A model generated the notes under the pieces. That model searched no databases, was not told the DNA's origin, and was given only the letters and a program-made list of their open reading frames with translations. From assembly GCF_004123905.1 (NCBI RefSeq), contig NZ_MZXW01000026.1, forward strand, positions 1 through 64,000: a DNA stretch of 64,000 nucleotides, in the 5' to 3' direction. The position numbers were made by a program, and so were the translations under genes. Origin of the DNA: Bradyrhizobium betae. Lineage in GTDB: Bacteria > Pseudomonadota > Alphaproteobacteria > Rhizobiales > Xanthobacteraceae. Each line of letters starts with the position of its first letter. Position 1 is the stretch's first letter. Below, piece after piece: positions 51,641-59,785 of the stretch.

Positions 51641-52699
51641 TCAAGGCGCGGCCTTGGAGATTGCGGTCTTCAATTCGTCCGTCAGTTCCGCCATCCGCTG
51701 CTCGATCTCGGCGCGCTTGGTGCGGCCCTGCTCCTGCACATTGAGCACGCCGGCGATGGTGTCGATCAGGTCCCGGTTGGTCTTCTCCAGTGTCTGGATG
51801 TCGACGATGCCGCGCTGCGACTGTTTTTCGATCTCGATCGCCTGGGTCTTCATCATCTCGGACGCCTGGCGCATCATCTCGTTGGTCGCGTCGGTCACCG
51901 TCTTCTGAAGCTCCAGCGCCGACCTCTGCCGGTTCAGGCCGAGCAGCAGGATCATCTTCTGCTTCCAGACCGGAATCGTCAGCTCGGTCGTGGCCTGCAA
52001 ATTCTCGATCAGCGTCTCGTCCCCGGACTGGACGATGCGGATCTGCGGCAGCTGCTGGATGCCGATCTGGCGTGCCTGCTGGAGGTAGAACACGCGCTTC
52101 TCCAGCCGATCGAGCGCCTGGACTGCGTCCTGATAGGTCTGCGCGGCGAGCATTGCGTCGCTGCCGGCGGCTTGCGCCTTGGCGTTCCGCTCCATCTCGA
52201 CGAGCTTGCCGCCGCGGAACTCCTCGGTGAAGGCCTTGCCGGCTGCGATGTGCATATCGAGCTGGCCGAGCGCGCCGCGGGTCTGTTCGTAGAGATCGTC
52301 GAGCAGGGCGATGTCGCGGCGCAGCACCTCCTTGTTGCGGTCGAGCTCGACGCAGACGCGGTCGACCTGCGAGGCGACGTCGCTGAATTGCTCGGTGAAG
52401 CGGCGCAGCCGCGCTTCCGCAGACGAGAACAGGCGGGTCAGAAAACCCTTGTCCTTGAGATCGGCCGGATCGAGCCCCCGCGCCTTGCCGAGGATGTCCG
52501 TCAGCAGCTTGCCGGTGGCGCCGAGCTCACGGTTCTGGGTCTGGGCGAGAATGCGGTCGGCGAACTCGACCACGGAGCGCTGTGCGCGCTCGCCGAACGT
52601 CACGAGGCGCGAGCGATCCGAAATGTCGATCTCGGACTTGATACGCGCGACGGCAGAGGCATCCGTCGGCAGGGCCGGGACATTGATCGTTTCGCTCAC
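51641..52699 (-). CDS. TelA family toxic-anion resistance protein
   Basis: A 352-residue, highly helical protein starting at a GTG at 52699, with AGGAG six bases upstream; another GTG lies directly before it. Typical TelA blocks are RRFTEQFSDVASQVDRVCVELDRNKEVLRRDIALLDDLYEQT, LPQIRIVQSGDETLIENLQATTELTIPVWKQKMILLLGLNRQRSALELQKTVTDATNEMM. TelA is linked to resistance to tellurite and other envelope stresses. It is the first gene of the cassette. Confidence 0.92.
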   Translation of the reverse strand: MSETINVPALPTDASAVARIKSEIDISDRSRLVTFGERAQRSVVEFADRILAQTQNRELGATGKLLTDILGKARGLDPADLKDKGFLTRLFSSAEARLRRFTEQFSDVASQVDRVCVELDRNKEVLRRDIALLDDLYEQTRGALGQLDMHIAAGKAFTEEFRGGKLVEMERNAKAQAAGSDAMLAAQTYQDAVQALDRLEKRVFYLQQARQIGIQQLPQIRIVQSGDETLIENLQATTELTIPVWKQKMILLLGLNRQRSALELQKTVTDATNEMMRQASEMMKTQAIEIEKQSQRGIVDIQTLEKTNRDLIDTIAGVLNVQEQGRTKRAEIEQRMAELTDELKTAISKAAP

Positions 52700-53003
52700 C
52701 ACTTGCTCCTGGTTCTTGTCTCGGTCATGATAGCATGCCGACCGGACGGGCAGATAACCCCAGCTCGCATGACAAATTGATGACAACCTGTGGATTTGAC
52801 CGGTCGTGAGGCCATCCGAGTTCGGGGGGTGGGGCAAGATTTCATATGAAATTCAGATATCTAGAGGGATGCATGGGGTGACCGGGCCGGTGGGACCCGG
52901 GCGATGTTTCCGTTGATGGCGATGGCGACGCGTGTCGCGGCGATTGACGACCGGCAATCCGATGCATTGAATCGACCGCCTGAACGACAACAAGGCTGCA
53001 GGG
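52700..53003. other. Divergent promoter region of telA and the tannase gene
   Basis: A 304-base region between telA (minus) and the esterase (plus). A perfect 14-base palindrome at 52839-52852 and an 8-base palindrome AGATATCT nearby (52855-52862) are the notable sites. No small gene was seen. Confidence 0.45.
52839..52852. promoter_or_regulatory. Perfect palindrome, candidate operator
   Basis: ATTTCATATGAAAT is a perfect 14-base palindrome in AT-rich DNA, 139 bases upstream of telA and 151 bases upstream of the esterase. The regulator is unknown; no regulator gene is adjacent. Confidence 0.45.
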
Positions 53004-54674
53004 ATGGAAACGGTGGCGCGCAGGATTGCGAAGCTGAGTGTGTGGCTTGCCGGTGCCGTGGCCGCAATGGGGGCGAGCAGCGCGGTCGCCGCGACGCTGG
53101 CGGAGGATGCGGATACGGTCTGCAGGGGTCTGCTCGGTGGCGCGGATGCCGTGAAGATCGACGCTGCGACGTTGCTGGCGCCTTCACCTCTCGCCGTCGC
53201 CGAGCGCGGGCCGACGCCATCGGGCCGCGTCACGCCGGCCAATCCCGGCTTCTGCAAGGTGCTCGGTCATATCGACCCGGTCGACCCCAAGGCGCCGCCG
53301 GTCAAATTCCAGGTCAACCTGCCCGTCGAATGGAACGGGCGCTCGGTGCAATACGGCGGCGGCGGTTTTAACGGCGTGCTGATCACCGGCCTTGCGTTGC
53401 CGCCGGCCTATCCCTTGGACAAGCCATCGCCGCTCGCGCGCGGCTTCGTCACCTATGGCACCGATTCCGGCCACGAGACCAAGCCGGGCGAGCTACCGCA
53501 ACTGTTCGCGCTGAACGACGAAGCGTTCGAGAATTTTGCTCACCGTGCCTACAAGAAGGTGCGCGATGCCGCGGTTACGCTGATGGAGCGCGCCTACGGC
53601 AAGAAGCCCGAAAAAATGTACTTCATGGGCTCGTCCGAGGGCGGCCGCGAGGGCCTGACCATGGCCCAGCGCTACCCCGACGATTTCGACGGCATCTTCG
53701 CCCGCGTGCCCGTCATCAACTGGGTCGGCCTGCAGCATGCCGGCACGCGTGCAGGCCTTGCGACGATGGGCGAGGGCTGGATCAATCCGGCGCAGGTCAA
53801 GCTCTTTGCCGATGCGGTGCGCACCGCCTGCGACAAGGCCGACGGCTCCGATAGGACGCTGGTGCACGATCCCGGGGCCTGCAAGGCGGCGTTCAATGTC
53901 GAAACGCTGCGCTGCGCGGCAGGCCAGAGCGGCGATCAATGCCTCACCGAGCCGCAGATCACGGCCGTGAAAACCCTGCATGGGACCTACAAATTCCCGT
54001 TCGTGCTCGCCAATGAACTCGACGATTATCCGGGCTGGGGCATCTCGGGTGAGGACACGCCGGCGATCGGGCCGACCGGCGGCTGGACCGCCTGGTGGCT
54101 CGGCACTGCGCCACCTGCGCAGCCGCCTGCGCCCAACAACGGCATCGCCTGGATCTACGGCGCCGGCGGCATCCAATATGTGTTCGCGCGCGACCCGAAG
54201 CTCGACGTCACCACCTACAAGGTGGAGGATCACAAGGCGCGGCTGCTCGAGGTCTCGGGCCTGATGGATTCGACCGATCCCGATCTCAGCCGCTTTCGCG
54301 GACGCGGCGGCCGGCTGATCATGCTGGAGCACATGGCCGATTACGCGCAAAGCCCCTATGCCGGCATCCGCTATTTCGAGAGCGTCGAGCGCAAGCTCGG
54401 CAAGGCCGAGACGGCGGAATTCGCGCGGCTCTACACCGCACCCGGCGTCGACCATGTCGGCTCCGGCGCGCCGGCCAATGTCGACATGCTGAGCGCGCTG
54501 GTCGATTGGGTCGAAAAGGGCAAGGCGCCCGGCGATCTCGAAGTCATCGAGCAGAAGGTCGAGGCGCCGTCATTTGCAGTGCTGCGCGCGCTTCCGCTGT
54601 GCCGCTGGCCGGCCTGGCCGCACTATAAGGCGGGTCCGGTGACGGAGGCGTCGAGCTTTACTTGCGCGCCGTAA
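53004..54674 (+). CDS. Tannase/feruloyl esterase family protein, secreted
   Basis: A 556-residue protein with a signal peptide (RIAKLSVWLAGAVAAMGASSAVAA). The tannase-family serine lies in MGSSEGGREGL, the Asp probably in DSTDPDLSRF, and the His in GVDHVGSG. The C-terminal PLCRWPAWPHYK is typical of the family. It probably cleaves ester bonds of plant phenolics or synthetic aromatic esters in the periplasm or outside. Confidence 0.9.
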   Translation: METVARRIAKLSVWLAGAVAAMGASSAVAATLAEDADTVCRGLLGGADAVKIDAATLLAPSPLAVAERGPTPSGRVTPANPGFCKVLGHIDPVDPKAPPVKFQVNLPVEWNGRSVQYGGGGFNGVLITGLALPPAYPLDKPSPLARGFVTYGTDSGHETKPGELPQLFALNDEAFENFAHRAYKKVRDAAVTLMERAYGKKPEKMYFMGSSEGGREGLTMAQRYPDDFDGIFARVPVINWVGLQHAGTRAGLATMGEGWINPAQVKLFADAVRTACDKADGSDRTLVHDPGACKAAFNVETLRCAAGQSGDQCLTEPQITAVKTLHGTYKFPFVLANELDDYPGWGISGEDTPAIGPTGGWTAWWLGTAPPAQPPAPNNGIAWIYGAGGIQYVFARDPKLDVTTYKVEDHKARLLEVSGLMDSTDPDLSRFRGRGGRLIMLEHMADYAQSPYAGIRYFESVERKLGKAETAEFARLYTAPGVDHVGSGAPANVDMLSALVDWVEKGKAPGDLEVIEQKVEAPSFAVLRALPLCRWPAWPHYKAGPVTEASSFTCAP

Positions 54675-54692
54675 GGCACTGACCTTGCCACA

Positions 54693-54785
54693 CCGTCATG
54701 GCCGGGCTTTGTCCCGGCCATCCACGTTCTTTGCGACGATACCAAGAAAGTGCGTGGATGCCCGGGACAAGCCCGGGCATGACGA
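54693..54785. repeat. Dispersed palindromic repeat, family B copy 2
   Basis: CCGTCATGGCCGGGCTTTGTCCCGGCCATCCACG is mirrored by CGTGGATGCCCGGGACAAGCCCGGGCATGACG around a short loop. The arms are almost identical to those at 7188-7278. It lies between the convergent esterase and EmrB-type genes, where it could act as a bidirectional terminator. Confidence 0.8.
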
Positions 54786-54791
54786 CCTCAG

Positions 54792-56405
54792 CTAATGCGC
54801 CGGCCCGCCTGCCGCCTTCACCCGCCGCGTCAGCAGCACCGCAATCGCAGCGAGCACCAGCACCGCGCCGATCACCGCAAACGCGTCGGAATAGCCCATC
54901 ACCAGCGCCTGGCGTTTCACGGTCTTGCCGAGCGCGATGATGGCCTGCTCGCGCGCGGCGTTGGGGTCTGGCACGCCATGGGCGATGAAGTAGTTGGTCA
55001 TCTGCGCGATGCGGGCGCGGACTTCCTCGCGGCCGAGCGTGACCGACTGGCCGATGATGTTGGAGTGGAATTGCTCGCGCTTGGTGATAATGGTGGCGAG
55101 CGTCGCGGTGCCGATGGCGCCGCCGAGATTGCGGAACATGTTGCTGATGCCGGAGGCCGCAGCCGCGTCCTGCGGCGCGATGCCGCCCGTCAGCACCGAA
55201 GTCAGCGGCGTCAGCACCATGGCCTGGCCCACGGCGCGCACGATGTTCGGGATCCAGAGCTGGTCGCCGGCATAGTCCGGTGACATCGCCGTGTTCATGA
55301 AGCAGCTATAGGCGAAGATCAAAAGGCCGGTGATCGCGATATAGCGCGTGTCGAAGCGCTTCATCAGGATCGGGATCAGCGGGATCAGCACGAGCTGCGG
55401 CAGGCCGGTCCAGGCCAGCACGTTGCCGATCTGCTCGGCATTGTAGCCCTGCGCCTGGCCGAGATAGGCCGGCAGGATGTAGACCGAGCCGAACAGTGCG
55501 AAGCCGACCATCGTCATCGCGATGGTGCCGAAGCCGAAATTGCGCTGCGTCAGCAGGCGCAGCCGGATCAGCGGCTTCTCGATCGAGAGCTCGATCGTGA
55601 CGAACAGCGTCAGGCTGACGGCCGCGATCACGGCCAGCTTGACGATGAAGGGCGAGGAGAACCAGTCGTCCTTGTTGCCTTCCTCGAGCACCGCCTGCAA
55701 CGCCGACAGTCCGATCGCCATGGTGAAAATGCCGGCCCAATCGCCCTCCTTCAGGAGGCCGAGCTGCATCTTCTGCTTCTCCAGCGTCAGATAGAGCGCG
55801 GCCACCATCACGGCGGTCGGAATCACGTTGACGAAGAAGATGGTGCGCCAGCCGTAGTTTTCGGTGAGATAGCCGCCGATGGTCGGGCCGATCGCGGGCG
55901 CGAAGGTGACGGACAGCGCGAAGATCGCGAGGCCCACCGGCTGCTGCGGCTTCGGCAGTTTGGTCAGCACCAGCGTGAACGCCATCGGAATCAGCACGCC
56001 GCCGGCAAAACCTTGCAGGCCGCGCATCGCGATCATCGACGGCAAATCATGGGTGAAGGCACAGGCGACCGAGAACGCCGCGAACAGCGTCGCGCTCGCC
56101 AGCATGTAGCGGCGGAACGAGAACACGCGGCTCAGAAAGTCGGTCAGCGGGATCACGATGATCTCGCCGATCAGATACGACGTCGAGATCCAGGAACCGT
56201 TGTCGGCGCCGGTGCCGATGCCCCCCTCGATGTTGGCCAGCGAGGCGTTGGTGATCTGGATGTTCAGGATCGCCATGAACGAGCCGATCATGGCGGCGAG
56301 CACGGCGACCCAGACCGCGGCGCTCGCGCGGTTGGGATCGGCGAGCGGCCGATCAGATGTCGCGGCCGGTGTTGCCGGCGTCGAAAGTGAGATGCTGTTT
56401 GACAT
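54792..56405 (-). CDS. EmrB-type DHA2 family drug efflux transporter
   Basis: About 537 residues with 14 membrane segments. MIGSFMAILNIQITNASLANIEGGIG and GSWISTSYLIGEIIVIPLTDFLSRVFSFRRYML are typical of DHA2/EmrB. The protein probably exports hydrophobic compounds together with the HlyD-type adaptor encoded upstream. Its start lies inside the 3' end of the adaptor gene (53-base overlap), and a downstream ATG is not needed to fit the family. Confidence 0.93.
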   Translation of the reverse strand: MSNSISLSTPATPAATSDRPLADPNRASAAVWVAVLAAMIGSFMAILNIQITNASLANIEGGIGTGADNGSWISTSYLIGEIIVIPLTDFLSRVFSFRRYMLASATLFAAFSVACAFTHDLPSMIAMRGLQGFAGGVLIPMAFTLVLTKLPKPQQPVGLAIFALSVTFAPAIGPTIGGYLTENYGWRTIFFVNVIPTAVMVAALYLTLEKQKMQLGLLKEGDWAGIFTMAIGLSALQAVLEEGNKDDWFSSPFIVKLAVIAAVSLTLFVTIELSIEKPLIRLRLLTQRNFGFGTIAMTMVGFALFGSVYILPAYLGQAQGYNAEQIGNVLAWTGLPQLVLIPLIPILMKRFDTRYIAITGLLIFAYSCFMNTAMSPDYAGDQLWIPNIVRAVGQAMVLTPLTSVLTGGIAPQDAAAASGISNMFRNLGGAIGTATLATIITKREQFHSNIIGQSVTLGREEVRARIAQMTNYFIAHGVPDPNAAREQAIIALGKTVKRQALVMGYSDAFAVIGAVLVLAAIAVLLTRRVKAAGGPAH

Positions 56406-57600
56406 GGCACGACCCTCCGGAGACGAGCTTCGCTTTGGACGCGGCGGCGGCATTCGCGGCCGGCGCGGTCGAACGTGTTGCAATGGTCGGGATCACCGAC
56501 ATGCCGGGCCGGAGCGCAATCGTGGGTCCATGCTTGTCATCGAGCGCGATCCTGACCGGAATGCGCTGCACCACCTTGGTGAAATTGCCGGTGGCGTTGT
56601 CAGGCGGCAGCAGCGCGAATTCCTGGCCACTCGCGGGCGCGATGGAATCGACGTGGCCGTGCACCACCTGGCCGGGGAACATGTCGACCTCGATGTCGAC
56701 GGCCTGTCCCGCCTGCACATGGGTCAGCTGCGTCTCCTTGAAATTGGCGACGACATAGGCGCCATCAGTCGGCACGATCGCCATCAGCTGCGTGCCCGCC
56801 TGCACGAACTGGCCGAGGCGCAAGGAACGGTTGCCGACGACGCCGTCGATCGGGGAGATGATCGTGGTGTAGCCGAGATTGAGCTCCGCCTGCTGCTGGA
56901 TCGCGGCAGCGCGCGCGGCGTTGGCCTTGGCTTGCACGATTTCGGCCTTGAGCAGATCGACCTGCTTCTGAGCGGAGATCAGGTTGGCGTTGTCGCGCGC
57001 GATCGTCGCGTCCGCGCCGGCGTCGCGGGCTTGCGCCTGCTGCGCGTTCTGCACACTGCCAAAGCCGGTTGCGGCAAGGTCGGTGTAGCGCTTGTTCTCC
57101 TGCCTGGCGAAAACCTTTGCAGCATTGTCGACGTCGATGGTCGCGCGCGCTGCCGCGATGACAGCTTCCTGAACGTCGAGCTGCGCTTCCTTGCTCGTCA
57201 CCGTCGCATTCGCGGCGGCGACATCGGCGCGCGCTTGGTCGAGCGCCACCTTGAAGTCGCGGTCGTCGATCCGGGCCAGCACCTGGCCGGCCTTCACATG
57301 CTCGTTATCGGCGACCAGGACCCGGTTGAGATAGCCGCTGACCTTCGGCGCGATGGTGGTGTTGTCGGCCTTCACATAGGCGTCATCGGTGGAGACGAGG
57401 TACTGCCCGACGGTCCAATAGTCGTAGCCGTACCAGCTGGCGCCGGCCAGCGCGATGGCCGCGGCTCCCATCAGCAACAGCTTGCGAAGATTGAGTTTTT
57501 GTCGAGCGACGAGGACCGGCGCGGTGGGCAGAACGCCCTCCAGCGCGGTGGCGGGAAGGGCGGTTTGGGCGGCAGCAGCTGGGGTGGTGTGGACGGTCAT
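56353..57600 (-). CDS. EmrA/HlyD-type membrane fusion protein
   Basis: A 415-residue periplasmic adaptor. GGGGAG upstream of the ATG at 57600 decides the start. One membrane anchor (LRKLLLMGAAAIALAGASWYGYDYW) is followed by DDAYVKADNTTIAPKVSGYLNRVLVADNEHVKAGQVLARID, a coiled-coil hairpin and LNLGYTTIISPIDGVVGNRSLRLGQFVQAG. The last 17 codons (HVKQHLTFDAGNTGRDI) overlap the EmrB-type gene. It is divergent from a TetR gene that probably represses the pair. Confidence 0.92.
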   Translation of the reverse strand: MTVHTTPAAAAQTALPATALEGVLPTAPVLVARQKLNLRKLLLMGAAAIALAGASWYGYDYWTVGQYLVSTDDAYVKADNTTIAPKVSGYLNRVLVADNEHVKAGQVLARIDDRDFKVALDQARADVAAANATVTSKEAQLDVQEAVIAAARATIDVDNAAKVFARQENKRYTDLAATGFGSVQNAQQAQARDAGADATIARDNANLISAQKQVDLLKAEIVQAKANAARAAAIQQQAELNLGYTTIISPIDGVVGNRSLRLGQFVQAGTQLMAIVPTDGAYVVANFKETQLTHVQAGQAVDIEVDMFPGQVVHGHVDSIAPASGQEFALLPPDNATGNFTKVVQRIPVRIALDDKHGPTIALRPGMSVIPTIATRSTAPAANAAAASKAKLVSGGSCHVKQHLTFDAGNTGRDI

Positions 57601-57659
57601 GGCCGGCTCCCCTGAATTAGGAAACTTGATAATTTCCAAAATGAGACTAGCTTGGGAAT

Positions 57660-57675
57660 TGTCAATGGAATGACA
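57660..57675. promoter_or_regulatory. Candidate TetR operator between efflux and tetR genes
   Basis: TGTCA-ATGGAA-TGACA is a 5-base inverted repeat 16 bases upstream of the tetR start. A weaker inverted pair, GGAAA...TTTCC (57620-57637), lies nearer the adaptor gene. Either could be the TetR site; the assignment is uncertain. Confidence 0.35.
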
Positions 57676-57691
57676 GGCGTCATTTAAAAGC

Positions 57692-58366
57692 ATGGCTCAG
57701 GCAAAATCGGAAAGTGCAAAGCCGGAAACTGAATGCCGTCCGCGCGGACGGCCGCCGGTGCGCAGCGACGAGGAGACGACGCGGATCGTCCTCGAAGCCG
57801 CGCGGCATACGTTCGCCGTCGAAGGCTATGCGGCGACCAGCACCGAAGAGCTGGCGCGCCGCGCCGGCATCTCGACCAAGACGCTTTATCGTCTGTTCCC
57901 CGGCAAGGCCGCCCTGTTCGAAGCGATGTGCGCGGACAGGCTCGAGCGATTGCTGTCTGCCGTCGATCTGCAAGGAAGCGACGAGGTCGATATCGAAACC
58001 GGCCTCCGCGCTGCGCTGCTGGCCTGCGCGGATCTCGCGCTCGATCCGGAAGTCGTGGCGTTGCAGCGCATGGTGCTGCAGCAATCCGCCACATTTCCCG
58101 AGCTCGCTGCAAACTTCTACATGAACGGCATTTCCCGCACCGCCAAGGCACTTGCCGGCTGGCTCCGCCTTCAGGTCAAGCGCAAGCGGATCGTCATCGA
58201 CGATGTCGAGGACGTCGCCGGCATGCTGATCGGCATGGTCGCGTCCGCACCACAACGTGCCGCGATCTATGGCGGCATGCCGCTGCCGTCACGCAAGCAA
58301 ATCGAGCGTCGCGTGCAGACCTGCGCGGCCCTGTTTCTGGACGGCTGCCGCGCCAGATCGGCCTAG
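57692..58366 (+). CDS. TetR family regulator of the efflux pair
   Basis: A 224-residue regulator. After a basic N-terminal extension (CRPRGRPPVRSDEETTRI) comes the helix-turn-helix AARHTFAVEGYAATSTEELARRAGISTKTLYRLFPGKAALFEAMC. The C-terminal region is the ligand-binding domain. It is divergent from the EmrAB-type genes and probably represses them. Confidence 0.9.
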   Translation: MAQAKSESAKPETECRPRGRPPVRSDEETTRIVLEAARHTFAVEGYAATSTEELARRAGISTKTLYRLFPGKAALFEAMCADRLERLLSAVDLQGSDEVDIETGLRAALLACADLALDPEVVALQRMVLQQSATFPELAANFYMNGISRTAKALAGWLRLQVKRKRIVIDDVEDVAGMLIGMVASAPQRAAIYGGMPLPSRKQIERRVQTCAALFLDGCRARSA

Positions 58367-58376
58367 CGGCTCCCTT

Positions 58377-58405
58377 TTGACAATCCAGTTCGTCTCGATT
58401 ATATA
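58377..58405 (+). promoter_or_regulatory. Consensus-like sigma-70 promoter of the marR operon
   Basis: TTGACA (58377-58382), a 17-base spacer and TATATA (58400-58405) form a near-perfect promoter. The expected transcription start falls at about 58411-58413, on the marR start codon, which implies a leaderless mRNA. Confidence 0.65.
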
Positions 58406-58421
58406 TTTCGCATGCGAAATA
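58404..58421. promoter_or_regulatory. MarR operator, perfect 18-base palindrome over the start codon
   Basis: TATTTCGCATGCGAAATA is perfectly self-complementary over 18 bases. It overlaps the end of the -10 element and contains the marR ATG at 58412. Binding here would block RNA polymerase, as in many MarR autorepression sites. Confidence 0.8.
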
Positions 58422-58891
58422 AAGAGATCGCGGCGAGGCCTCACCGCCTGATCTATCTGCTGAGCGTCGCGCAGCGGCGTTTGCAGCGCTGGATGGCGTC
58501 GCAGCCCGGGAGCGAGGTGACGCCGGCGCAGGCGGGGCTGCTGTTCATCCTCGGCAGGCAGGACGGCGTCCTGATGGGCGAGGCGGGCGCGGCGCTCGAC
58601 ATGGGGCCGGCCGGCATTTCCGGCCTCGTCGATCGTACGGCAGCGGCCAGGCTGATCGAGCGGCGCGCCGATCGCGAGGACGGGCGCGCCTGGCGGGTGT
58701 GGCTGACGCCGAAGGGGCGCAGCGCGCTGGCGCAGGCCAAGACTTCGGCCGCGGCGATCAATGCGGCGCTGACGGACGGATTTACAGCTGCGGAGATCGA
58801 CATCGTCGCGCGCTGGCTGACGAGCATTCAGGACAAGTTTCCAAGACCTTCAGATCAAAAGCCTTCAGACGAGCACCAAGGAGCAGAGTAA
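58412..58891 (+). CDS. MarR family transcriptional regulator
   Basis: A 159-residue regulator. The winged helix-turn-helix is TPAQAGLLFILGRQDGVLMGEAGAALDMGPAGISGLVDRTAAARLIERRADREDGRAWRVWLTPKGRSAL. No ribosome-binding site precedes the ATG, consistent with a leaderless transcript. The stop overlaps the start of the enoyl-CoA isomerase gene (TAATG), so it probably controls that gene in response to a CoA ester or aromatic acid. Confidence 0.9.
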   Translation: MRNKEIAARPHRLIYLLSVAQRRLQRWMASQPGSEVTPAQAGLLFILGRQDGVLMGEAGAALDMGPAGISGLVDRTAAARLIERRADREDGRAWRVWLTPKGRSALAQAKTSAAAINAALTDGFTAAEIDIVARWLTSIQDKFPRPSDQKPSDEHQGAE

Positions 58892-59661
58892 TGACCGAGC
58901 ATGTCCGGATCGAGAACAACGGCGGAATTCTCACCCTCACGCTGGCGCGCCCCGACAAGAAGAACGCGCTGACCGATGCGATGTACGGCAAGCTCGCCGA
59001 TACCATCGAATCCGCCGAGTCCGATCCGTCCACCCGCGTGATCCTGATCCGCGGCGAGGGCGACATGTTCACCGCCGGCAATGATGTCGGCGAGTTCGCG
59101 GCCGTCGCAGCGGGCAAGTCGGAAGGAAGCCGCAACGTCGTGCGCTTCATCCAGTCGTTGGCGCGCTGCACCCGGCCGCTGGTGGCCGCGGTGCAGGGCC
59201 GCGCCGTCGGCGTCGGCACCACGATGCTGCTGCATTGCGACCTCGTCGTGCTCGCCGACAATGCGCAATTGTCCACGCCCTTCGTCAGCCTCGCGCTGGT
59301 GCCGGAAGCCGCCTCAAGTCTCTTGATGCCGGCCCGCATCGGCTATGCCCGTGCCTACGAGATGTTCGCGCTCGGCGAGACCGTGCCGGCGAAGTCCGCG
59401 CTGGAATGGGGCCTCGCCAACCGCGTGGTGTCGCTCGACAAGCTCGACGCCGAGGCGCTCGCGTTGGCGCAGCGGCTCGCCCGCCAGCCGGCCGGCGCGC
59501 TCACGGCGACCAAGAAGCTGATGCGCAACGGCGAAGCGCTGGTCGCGCAGATGCAGGCGGAAGGCGAGCAATTTGCACAGCGCCTGCGGACCGCCGAGGC
59601 GCGCGAGGCATTTACGGCTTTTGCGGAGCGTCGCCCCCCGGATTTCACCAAGGTTGCGTAA
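58891..59661 (+). CDS. Enoyl-CoA hydratase/isomerase family protein, isomerase-like
   Basis: A 256-residue crotonase-fold enzyme. The oxyanion-hole segments MFTAGNDVGEF and GRAVGVGTTMLLHCD are present. The first hydratase Glu is replaced by Thr, while the second (LVPEAASSLLMP) is kept, the pattern of delta3-delta2-enoyl-CoA isomerases. It is translationally coupled to marR. AAGGAG lies upstream of its ATG. Confidence 0.9.
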   Translation: MTEHVRIENNGGILTLTLARPDKKNALTDAMYGKLADTIESAESDPSTRVILIRGEGDMFTAGNDVGEFAAVAAGKSEGSRNVVRFIQSLARCTRPLVAAVQGRAVGVGTTMLLHCDLVVLADNAQLSTPFVSLALVPEAASSLLMPARIGYARAYEMFALGETVPAKSALEWGLANRVVSLDKLDAEALALAQRLARQPAGALTATKKLMRNGEALVAQMQAEGEQFAQRLRTAEAREAFTAFAERRPPDFTKVA

Positions 59662-59785
59662 GAAGGTCGCGGGCCGCCGGAATGCACGCAGGCGGAACCG
59701 CTGCCATTCAATTAAAACCTTAACGAAACATTGGCATGTCGCGATGCAAGGTGGCCACTCCCCGAGAGTGGCCCCTTGTGACCCC

